Assembly: GCA_002205125.1 (NCBI GenBank)
Contig: NIOE01000011.1
Span: forward strand, 186,001-250,000
Reading direction: 5' to 3'
DNA length: 64,000 nucleotides
Source of the DNA: Roseateles noduli
GTDB lineage: Bacteria > Pseudomonadota > Gammaproteobacteria > Burkholderiales > Burkholderiaceae_C
The notes beneath the pieces were generated by a model. It was given only the letters and a program-made list of their open reading frames with translations, searched no databases and was not told the DNA's origin. Below, in pieces: positions 20,347 through 27,092 of the stretch. The translations under genes and the position numbers were made by a program. The first letter of the stretch is position 1; every line of letters begins with the position of its first letter.

Positions 20347-21066
20347 TCACTTGGCGTCGTGGAAGATGATCCCCAGCGTGTGCCGCAGTCCCGAATGCAG
20401 ACGGCTGACGCCGTGCCGCAGGCTCGCGCGATGGAAGCCGCGCGTCGAGCGCACCGGACGATGGTTGACGGCGAGCACCACCGCATCGCCCTGGCGCAGC
20501 GGCACCACGTCGGCACGACCTGCCCCCTTCGAGTCGCTCTGCGTCAGCAGCAGCTCGCCGCCCTCGAAGTCGCGTCCCGGCTCGTTCAACAGGAAGATGA
20601 CCTGGAACGGAAAGACGTGATCACCGTAGAGGTCCTGGTGCAGACAGCAGTAGTCGTTGGGCTGGTACCTCAGCAGCAGCGGCGTCGGCCGTCGCTGGCC
20701 GGCCGCATGGCAGATGGCGCGGAACTCGTCGTGAGTCGGCGGGAAGCGCTCGTTGATGCGCATCGCCTTGTTCCAACGGTTGGCGATGGGCGCCAAGGGT
20801 TCGTAGAGGGCGTGTCTCAGCGCCCCGACGACATCGGGCAACGGATAGCTGAAGTACTTGTACTCGCCTCGCCCGAACGCGTAGCGCTCCATGACGATAC
20901 GACTGCGGAAGCGCTCGTCCTCAGGGAAGTAGCCGGCGATGTCGGCGCATTGCGCGGGCGTCAGCAACGAAGGCAGGACGGCGAAACCGTCTTGCCCCAG
21001 ATCGTCTTCGACGGTGCTCCAGTCCAACGCAGTGACAAGGTCCTGCGACGTTTCGATCAATCTCAT
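20347..21066 (-). CDS. 2-oxoglutarate/Fe(II) oxygenase C of the ada cluster
   Basis: The 239-residue protein has the double-stranded beta-helix iron site: His143-Gln-Asp145 in CLHQDLYGDH, and His218 in LRHGVSRLHSG, with a following arginine likely to bind 2-oxoglutarate. It belongs to the same paralogous group as the two other oxygenases here. The ATG at 21066 is preceded by GAGGT, which overlaps the stop of the upstream oxygenase gene seven bases away, so it is the last gene of the ada unit. Substrate unknown; the context suggests alkylated nucleic acid or a related damaged molecule. Confidence 0.8.
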   Translation of the reverse strand: MRLIETSQDLVTALDWSTVEDDLGQDGFAVLPSLLTPAQCADIAGYFPEDERFRSRIVMERYAFGRGEYKYFSYPLPDVVGALRHALYEPLAPIANRWNKAMRINERFPPTHDEFRAICHAAGQRRPTPLLLRYQPNDYCCLHQDLYGDHVFPFQVIFLLNEPGRDFEGGELLLTQSDSKGAGRADVVPLRQGDAVVLAVNHRPVRSTRGFHRASLRHGVSRLHSGLRHTLGIIFHDAK

Positions 21067-21073
21067 ACCGACC

Positions 21074-21712
21074 TCACGCCATCGTCGCTTCGTCGATGAG
21101 CAGCTCGATCCCGATCCGCTCGCCGCTTCGAACCCGGCTGATCGCATGCTTCAGACTCACGCGGTAGTAGCCCTTGGTGCCCTTGTGCGGTCGATGCGCC
21201 ACCGCGATGACCGCGACGTCGCCGCGCCGAAGCGGCAGCACCATGGGCCGGGATTGCATGCGGGGTCGCTGTTCGGTCAGGACGAATTCGCCGCCGGTGA
21301 AGTCCTTTCCCGGTTCGTTGAGCAAGGCCACGAGCTGCAAGGGGAATGCGTTCGGCCGATCGCCGTACTGGTGAAGCGGCTCGTAGTCATCGATGCGCAG
21401 GCGCGTCAGGCGTGAACGAGCCGAGTCGCCGCTCGCATGGCCCGCCGCACCTCCGGATTGCGCCATCCACTCGTCCAGCGTATCCGGGAACGTGTGATCG
21501 ATCTCGCGCACGGCGTTCCAGTGGTTGGCAGTCGGGGCGAGGCGTTCGTAGAAGTGCTTGCGCAGGTCCGCGATGACCTCGGGACGTTCCGACAGCAGTT
21601 CGGCGATCAGGCCATCGTCCAGCACGCCGGGCAGGACGGCGCAACCTTCTTCGTTCAGTTGCGCTTCGATGCGAGGCCAATCCAATCGATCGATGACGTC
21701 CCTCACGCTCAT
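21074..21712 (-). CDS. 2OG/Fe(II) oxygenase paralogue B lacking the HxD aspartate
   Basis: The 212-residue protein aligns with the two neighbouring oxygenases, but where they have HQDLYG it has His114-Gln-Tyr116-Gly-Asp118. The second histidine (His189 in LKHAISRVRSG) is kept. The N-terminal part is also shorter, missing the GRGEYKYF segment. It may bind iron differently (Asp118 could substitute) or be a non-catalytic partner. The ATG at 21712 overlaps the ada stop as ATGA, so it is translated with ada. Confidence 0.75.
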   Translation of the reverse strand: MSVRDVIDRLDWPRIEAQLNEEGCAVLPGVLDDGLIAELLSERPEVIADLRKHFYERLAPTANHWNAVREIDHTFPDTLDEWMAQSGGAAGHASGDSARSRLTRLRIDDYEPLHQYGDRPNAFPLQLVALLNEPGKDFTGGEFVLTEQRPRMQSRPMVLPLRRGDVAVIAVAHRPHKGTKGYYRVSLKHAISRVRSGERIGIELLIDEATMA

Positions 21713-22836
21713 GACTGCGCGCCCTGCCCGGCTTCGCGCAGCAGCAGTTCGCGCTTGCGATCGACGCCCCAGCGATAGCCGGACAGCTCGCCGTTGCGAC
21801 GCACCACGCGGTGGCACGGGATGGCGACCGCCAGCGGATTCGCGCCGCAGGCCTGCGCGACGGCGCGGACCGCCTTCGGCTGGCCGATCCGCGCCGCGAC
21901 CTGCGCGTAGCTGACCGTCGCGCCGGGCGGGATCTCGCGCAGCGCCTGCCAGACCCGCTCCTGGAAGGCCGTGCCTTGCACGTCCAGCGGCAGGTTCAGG
22001 CCGAGCGACGGCGCCTCGATGAATCCGACGACCTGCGCCACCAGCAGCTCGAAGTCGGCATCGCCGCCGATCAGCTCCGCCTTCGGGAACTGGTCCTGCA
22101 GGTCCTCGACCAGTTGCTCGGGGTCGTCGTCCATCAGGATGGCGCAGATGCCGACCTGGCTCTGAGCGACCAGGATCGCGCCCAGCGAGCATTGCGCCAC
22201 CGCGAAGCGGATCTGCATGTTGGGCGCGCCGGCGCGGTACTCGCTCGCCTGCATGCCGAGCATGTTGTCGGCCTCGGCGTAGAAGCGGCTGTTGGAGTTG
22301 AAGCCGGCCTCGTAGATCGCGTTCGTGACCTTCGCGCCCTTCTGGCCCAGCTCCTGCCGCAGCTTGTTCGCGCGGAACGCCGACGCGTAGCCCTTCGGGG
22401 TCAGCCCCGTCTCGGCCTTGAAGATGCGATGGAAGTGGAACGGGCTCATGCCCGCTTCATCGGCCAGTTCATCGAGGCTGGGCGGCGTTTCCGCGCGCTC
22501 GATCATCCGGCAGGCCTTCGCGATCGCCGCCGCGTGCTGTCTGGCCATCGCGGTCCGATCGCCGGATGCGCGCTGACTGGCGCGGTAGCCGGCGGCCTCC
22601 GCGGCCTGCTCGTTGGCGAAGAACTCGACGTTCTCGCGCTTGGGCAGGCGGGCCGACGAACTCGGCCGGCAGTAGACGCCGGTCGTGTGGACGGCGTAGA
22701 CGAAATGCGCGTCGGCGCGAGCGTCGCGTGCCTGCACGGCCGCCCAGCGTTGCGCATCGTCGGCGTAGTCATCCGCGACATCCTTTGCGCCGCTGTCTGC
22801 GCCGCTTTCGGGGAGAAGGTGCTTGGTGGTGTTCAT
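21709..22836 (-). CDS. ada: Ada-type regulator and O6-methylguanine-DNA methyltransferase
   Basis: The 375-residue protein has the three Ada parts: an N-terminal methylphosphotriester-sensor domain, an AraC-type DNA-binding domain (MSPFHFHRIFKAETGLTPKGY), and a C-terminal methyltransferase domain with the acceptor cysteine in IPCHRVV and a conserved SGYRWGV. In the N-terminal domain Cys56 (Cys38 in E. coli) is kept in TGVYCRPS, but the other three zinc ligands are Ser60, Ser87 and Ala90. The ATG at 22836 has AGGAT upstream. It heads an operon with two oxygenases and has an Ada-box-like site 59 bases upstream. Confidence 0.9.
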   Translation of the reverse strand: MNTTKHLLPESGADSGAKDVADDYADDAQRWAAVQARDARADAHFVYAVHTTGVYCRPSSSARLPKRENVEFFANEQAAEAAGYRASQRASGDRTAMARQHAAAIAKACRMIERAETPPSLDELADEAGMSPFHFHRIFKAETGLTPKGYASAFRANKLRQELGQKGAKVTNAIYEAGFNSNSRFYAEADNMLGMQASEYRAGAPNMQIRFAVAQCSLGAILVAQSQVGICAILMDDDPEQLVEDLQDQFPKAELIGGDADFELLVAQVVGFIEAPSLGLNLPLDVQGTAFQERVWQALREIPPGATVSYAQVAARIGQPKAVRAVAQACGANPLAVAIPCHRVVRRNGELSGYRWGVDRKRELLLREAGQGAQS

Positions 22837-22894
22837 GGTCTTCAATCCTGTGAACGCAGTGTCCGACGGCGCCTGATCGCAGGCACCTCGTTTC

Positions 22895-22907
22895 TTGCGA
22901 TCGAATT
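22895..22907 (-). promoter_or_regulatory. Ada-box-like site upstream of ada
   Basis: Read on the minus strand this is AAT-TCGATC-GCAA, an exact match to the E. coli Ada operator pattern AAT-N6-GCAA. It lies 59 bases upstream of the ada start. Its 13-base core recurs upstream of the other oxygenase-alkB unit with similar spacing. Confidence 0.65.
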
Positions 22908-22981
22908 TGGGTGGGGCGACTTCCCGCGGACTGCCGCCGGACTGACCGGCGGACGGCGGACGGCGAACGGTCGCCGGCCGC

Positions 22982-23632
22982 TCAGCCCGCCTTGCGGAAC
23001 GTCAGATTGATCCGCTGGCTGCCGAGATCGGGATGGGGGTCGTCCTTCAGCGGCATGACGCCGTGATAGCGCAGGCGATCCTCGGCGCCCCAGACGGCGA
23101 CGTCGCCGTGGAACAGCGGCACCTTCGTGGTCGCGTCGTCGCGTCGCAATCCGCCGAACAGGAAGACCGCCGGCATGCCCAGCGATACGGAGACGATGGG
23201 TGCGCCGAGGTCCCGTTCGTCCTTGTCCTGATGGAGGCTCAACTTCGCGCCGGGCGCGTAGCGGTTGATCAGACAGGCGTCGGGATCGAAGGCTTCGAAG
23301 CCGGCCGCCGCCGCGGCATCGTGGGCGAGGCGCTTGAACACGTCCGGCATGGGCGGCCATGGCGAATCCGTGTCGGGATCGATCGCCGAGTACCGATAGC
23401 CCCGTCGATCCGACGTCCAACCGAGCGCGCCGCAGTTGGTCATCGCAACGGACATCGTGTAGCCGCCGGGAGTCACCAGATGCCGGAACGCGGAGATCCG
23501 CGCCACCTCGTCGATCGCCTTCAGCAGATCGCCCGCGACAGGCCGTGCGAACCCGCGCAACACGCAGGCGCGCGGGCCCAGCTCGTGGACGCCGTCCAAG
23601 CCCATGTCGTCGAACAGTCCCTGTGTGCTCAC
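22982..23632 (-). CDS. alkB: AlkB-type DNA dioxygenase
   Basis: The 216-residue protein has all AlkB landmarks: LHQDKDE with iron ligands His134 and Asp136, RYHGV with His190, and the C-terminal SQRINLTFR with arginines 207 and 213 for 2-oxoglutarate. AlkB removes methyl groups from 1-methyladenine and 3-methylcytosine in DNA using Fe(II) and 2-oxoglutarate. The start is GTG at 23632, four bases after the stop of oxygenase A, so the two form one unit. Confidence 0.92.
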   Translation of the reverse strand: MSTQGLFDDMGLDGVHELGPRACVLRGFARPVAGDLLKAIDEVARISAFRHLVTPGGYTMSVAMTNCGALGWTSDRRGYRYSAIDPDTDSPWPPMPDVFKRLAHDAAAAAGFEAFDPDACLINRYAPGAKLSLHQDKDERDLGAPIVSVSLGMPAVFLFGGLRRDDATTKVPLFHGDVAVWGAEDRLRYHGVMPLKDDPHPDLGSQRINLTFRKAG

Positions 23633-23636
23633 GTCG

Positions 23637-24329
23637 TCACCTCGAATCGTGAAAGATCAATCCCACCGTATGGCGTCGGCCGCTGCGGATCCGGCTGACG
23701 CCGTGACGCATGGCGACGACACGAGTTTGCCCCCGCTGCCCCGCCACCGGACGTTGATTCACGGTGAACACCACGCCGTCGCCCTGCGACAGCGGCACGA
23801 CCTCCGCGCGCTGCTGGCCCGAACGTGCTTCCGTCATGACGAACTCGCCACCGGTGAAGTCCTCGCCGGGTCGTGACAACAGGATGGCGACCTGCAGGGG
23901 GAACACGTGCTCGCCGTAGAGGTCCTGGTGGAGGCAGTTGTAGTCGCCTTCTTCGTATTGAAGGATCAACGGCGTGGGACGCGTCTGTCCTGCGCGATGA
24001 CATCGTTGCAGAAAGGCCGTCAACGCGTCGGGATAGCTCACGTCGATCCCGAGTCGCTGATTCCAACGATTGGCGAGGGGTACCAGCATCGGATACAGCG
24101 CGTGACGCAGCTCGCCGAGCAACGGCGGCAGCGGATAGGCGAAGTACTTGTACTCGCCACGGCCGAAGCCATGACGGGCCATCACGATCTTCGTCCGGAA
24201 GCAGTCCTCCTGCGGATACAGGTCTGCGATCTGACGGCACTGGGCGGCCGTCAACAGGCCGGGCAGGACGGCGTTGCCGCAGGCGTCTAGCGACCGCTCG
24301 ATGTCTGCCCAGACAGCGACATCTGTCAT
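23637..24329 (-). CDS. 2OG/Fe(II) oxygenase A, coupled to alkB
   Basis: The 230-residue protein has the full iron site: His134-Gln-Asp136 in CLHQDLYGEH and His209 in MRHGVSRIRSG. It shares GRGEYKYFAYPLP and FTGGEF with oxygenase C. The ATG at 24329 has AAGGA seven bases upstream. An Ada-box-like site lies 69 bases upstream, so it is probably the first gene of an Ada-controlled unit with alkB. Substrate unknown. Confidence 0.82.
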   Translation of the reverse strand: MTDVAVWADIERSLDACGNAVLPGLLTAAQCRQIADLYPQEDCFRTKIVMARHGFGRGEYKYFAYPLPPLLGELRHALYPMLVPLANRWNQRLGIDVSYPDALTAFLQRCHRAGQTRPTPLILQYEEGDYNCLHQDLYGEHVFPLQVAILLSRPGEDFTGGEFVMTEARSGQQRAEVVPLSQGDGVVFTVNQRPVAGQRGQTRVVAMRHGVSRIRSGRRHTVGLIFHDSR

Positions 24330-24397
24330 CTCGAATCCTTCAAGTCGATGGGATGAACGCAGTCTAGGAACGCGCCGGGGTTCAGAAACTCCGATCC

Positions 24398-24410
24398 TTG
24401 CGATCGAATC
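24398..24410 (-). promoter_or_regulatory. Ada-box-like site upstream of oxygenase A-alkB
   Basis: On the minus strand this reads GAT-TCGATC-GCAA, one base off the Ada pattern AAT-N6-GCAA, and shares the core CTTGCGATCGAAT (plus strand) with the site before ada. About 31 bases downstream is TAGACTGCGTTCA; the ada promoter has GACACTGCGTTCA at the matching place, so both promoters share an architecture with a weak -10 and no good -35. Confidence 0.55.
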
Positions 24411-24504
24411 CCGGTCCATTTGCGCGCTGTGCGTGGCCAGGAGAGCGATTCATCTCGCACCTCTATGATCCGCGTCGACTTCCACTCCGCGACACGGCCA
24501 TCTC

Positions 24505-25248
24505 ATGACCGACGATTGGGACTTCTACTCCTCGCGAGTCGACGGCAAGCCTGCCTCCTTCTACGTGGACCTCGGCGCCGAGGCCTTTGCTCCGTTGGAG
24601 GAGCTCCCCCATATGGCCTATCTGCGGCTGCGTATGCGGGAGCCGCGCGATGACGGACTCTCCAGCCAGACCGAGTTCGATCAGCTCATCGTGATCGAGG
24701 ACGCACTGACCGAGGCGCTCTGCGACGAGCACACCGCCTTCGTCGGCCGCAACACCTCCGACGGTTGCCGGGACTTCTACTTCTACGTCTCTGCTCCGGA
24801 CACATGGGGAGCGCGCACCGAGTCGGCGATGAAGTCCTTCGGCGACTACGAGTTCCAGACCGGGACTCGCGAAGACCCTGAATGGTCGAGCTACACAGGC
24901 TTCCTGCTGCCAGGCCCCTGGGATCGCGAGCGGATCCAGAACCGCCGCGTCTGCGAGCAGCTCGAAGAGAACGGCGATGCGCTCACGGTGCCTCGCGAGA
25001 TCGATCATTGGGCCTATTTCTCCGATGCGGCTTCCGCGGCAGCATTCATCGACGAGATCCGTCCGCTCGGCTTCCAGCTCAAGGAGGCGCCCCGGCTCGA
25101 CGAGGAGCGCGATGCGATCAGCGTGAACGTCTCCCGTGTGGACGTTCCTTCGATGCAGGCCATCGACGAAGTGACGCATCCGCTGTTCGAAGCGGCGCAA
25201 CGCCACGGCGGCGAATACGACGGCTGGGGTTGCTCCGTCGAAAGATGA
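24505..25248 (+). CDS. DUF695-RraB fusion protein
   Basis: The 247-residue protein joins an N-terminal DUF695 domain (WDFYSSRVDGKPASFYVDL...LPHMAYLRLRM) to a C-terminal RraB-like domain (DHWAYFSDAASAAAFIDEIRPLGFQL... and HGGEYDGWGCSV). RraB proteins inhibit ribonuclease E; DUF695 has no firm function. The order is a known combination. It is divergent from the oxygenase-alkB unit and overlaps the next gene. Confidence 0.8.
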   Translation: MTDDWDFYSSRVDGKPASFYVDLGAEAFAPLEELPHMAYLRLRMREPRDDGLSSQTEFDQLIVIEDALTEALCDEHTAFVGRNTSDGCRDFYFYVSAPDTWGARTESAMKSFGDYEFQTGTREDPEWSSYTGFLLPGPWDRERIQNRRVCEQLEENGDALTVPREIDHWAYFSDAASAAAFIDEIRPLGFQLKEAPRLDEERDAISVNVSRVDVPSMQAIDEVTHPLFEAAQRHGGEYDGWGCSVER

Positions 25249-25652
25249 TGCAAGACGACCGCATCGTTGATCCGAGCAACGCGCTCGACCCCGAGGACTT
25301 CTTCCCCGCCCTCGAAATCCGCCGCACCCGCGCCATCGTCGAGCGCGACATGGCCGTCGTCGAATCGCTGCACGCACCGGAGTACGAGCTCATCTCTCCG
25401 GCGGGACGCTTGTTCAGCCGCGACGAGTACCTCGCGCTGATTGCCGAAGCGCCCTTCTACTCCGGCTGGGAGCACAGCGACATGCAGGTCCGCGCGTCCG
25501 CCGACCTGGCGGTCATCCGCTATCGCGCGCGACTGAGCTTCCCGTCGGGGAAGGTCGTCGACTGCTGGCACATGGACGTCTACGAGCGGCGCGCAACGGG
25601 TTGGATGGCCGTGTGGTCCAAAGCGACCGCCGTCCCACCGGCGACCGCTTGA
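25245..25652 (+). CDS. SnoaL/NTF2-like fold protein (DUF4440 type)
   Basis: The 135-residue protein has the cone-shaped NTF2-like pattern: a long first helix (EIRRTRAIVERDMAVVESLHAPEYELISPAG), then curved strands ending in DVYERRATGWMAVWSKATAV. Such proteins may be enzymes or ligand binders; no catalytic residues are assigned. Its start (ATGATG at 25245) overlaps the stop of the DUF695-RraB gene. Confidence 0.75.
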   Translation: MMQDDRIVDPSNALDPEDFFPALEIRRTRAIVERDMAVVESLHAPEYELISPAGRLFSRDEYLALIAEAPFYSGWEHSDMQVRASADLAVIRYRARLSFPSGKVVDCWHMDVYERRATGWMAVWSKATAVPPATA

Positions 25653-25659
25653 CTCCCCA

Positions 25660-26043
25660 TCACGGCAGGCTGCTCACCACGATGTCCTCCGACTTCGACT
25701 CATCGAACGCCATCCGTTCCTTGAGTCCCTGGTGCTCGTCGTAGGGCTGCTCATAGGACCACACGGCGTCCTTGGCGCTCTGATCGCCGAGGTCGATGTC
25801 GAAGTAGCTCGCCGTGCCCTTGAACGGGCATTCGGTCGAGGTCTCCGTCCGTTTCAGCCGATCCTGCCGCACATCCCCGCGCGGGAAGTAGAACCTCGGC
25901 GGATGGCCGTCCTCGTCGACGCGCACGACGTCGCGCGAATCCGCCAAGGTCTGACCGGCGAACACGGCGATCATGCGTTCGCCGACCGCGGACTCCTTCA
26001 CCTTGTGCTCGGGATGCAGGCGATGACCGGGAGACTTGCTCAT
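25660..26043 (-). CDS. DUF427 protein
   Basis: The 127-residue protein has the DUF427 pattern: an N-terminal strand around VFAGQTLADSRDVVRV, the proline-aromatic PRFYFPRGDV, then TECPFKGTASYFDI. Function unknown. The ATG at 26043 follows GAGG. Its end is seven bases from the convergent NTF2-like gene, so terminators would have to overlap coding sequence. Confidence 0.82.
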   Translation of the reverse strand: MSKSPGHRLHPEHKVKESAVGERMIAVFAGQTLADSRDVVRVDEDGHPPRFYFPRGDVRQDRLKRTETSTECPFKGTASYFDIDLGDQSAKDAVWSYEQPYDEHQGLKERMAFDESKSEDIVVSSLP

Positions 26044-26126
26044 GAGGGGACCTCGATGAAAGTGGCTGAGGAAACCGTCACCGAGCAATCGGCATGCCGC
26101 ACGCTGCCAACCCTGTACGGCAGCAG

Positions 26127-26945
26127 TCATCCTTGCGGCGGCGGCTCCATCTGCTGCGGTTGCTGCTGCACCGCCGCAACCTCAGCCGGCACGCGCTGCA
26201 GCGACTGCCGACGAAGCAGGAACACGATCGCTCCCACCGGCACCGCCAGCGACATCACCCACGGGGCCACCGGTCCCGACTTCGTCGCCCCCGCGCCCAG
26301 CAGCAGGAAGCTGACCAGCTGGAGATCCCAGGCGCCCGACGCCCAGTCGAAGCGGAACGTGACCAGCCCGAGCGCGACGAACAGCATCCACAGCCACTTG
26401 CGCCGCGGGAACCGGGTCCGGAAGCAGAGCACCAGCGCGTAGATGACGAAGAGCGGGATGGCGACCGCGAGCAGGAGCACGACGTAATGGAGCGGCCCCT
26501 TGCCCGCGAGGCTGAAGCTGTTCTCCGCCTCCAGGGACCTGGTCCGCGGCACGAACTGGATGCCCTGCAGAAGCAGCTTGTCGTCGCGCCGCTCCAGCAG
26601 CACCGCCGCCATCAGCCAGCCGGACGGGTACTCGTACTCGTAGGTCAGGTTGTAGGTGGTCGACGAGGGGCGGCGCATCGTGTTGATCCCGACCACCTTC
26701 ACGGACTTCGGTGTGCCCGCCGGCACGACGGTCAACATCTTCTCCAACGCCGCCTGCAGGTCGGCCGGCCGATGCTCGGCATCCATCACGGCATCGATCG
26801 CCGCGAAGTCGCGCGCGACCGCCTTCGCGACGACATCCTGCGCGAACTTCGACTCCTCCTTCGGAACGAGGCTGTCGAACATGGCGGACTGGTCGCAGCC
26901 TGACAGGCAGACCGCAGCAAGGAGAAGCGCGAAGAGTCGGATCAT
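26127..26945 (-). CDS. Lipoprotein-like membrane protein
   Basis: The 272-residue protein starts with a signal peptide ending LAAVCLSGC, so it may be lipidated. About 120 soluble residues follow, then three to four membrane segments after residue 150. The tail is rich in Gln and Pro. A lipobox with C-terminal membrane helices is unusual, so it might instead be a plain signal-anchored membrane protein. No family recognised. Confidence 0.65.
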   Translation of the reverse strand: MIRLFALLLAAVCLSGCDQSAMFDSLVPKEESKFAQDVVAKAVARDFAAIDAVMDAEHRPADLQAALEKMLTVVPAGTPKSVKVVGINTMRRPSSTTYNLTYEYEYPSGWLMAAVLLERRDDKLLLQGIQFVPRTRSLEAENSFSLAGKGPLHYVVLLLAVAIPLFVIYALVLCFRTRFPRRKWLWMLFVALGLVTFRFDWASGAWDLQLVSFLLLGAGATKSGPVAPWVMSLAVPVGAIVFLLRRQSLQRVPAEVAAVQQQPQQMEPPPQG

Positions 26946-27092
26946 CGGAGGACGGGCATTTGAAGCCTGGCTTGCACGCCGGCTTGGCGTCTGGAGGGCG
27001 CCGGGATGTTGACATCAATCGGCAGCCGTTCGACTCCTTGATCACCCTACATGGCAGCTCGGCCCGACGCGGCGCGGCGCGGCTCCGCCCCG

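Noticed and set aside
20341-20358. Small hairpin GACGCC/GGCGTC at the end of the oxygenase C gene
   Set aside because: It overlaps the stop codon, the stem is only six bases and there is no T-run; too weak to call as a terminator.
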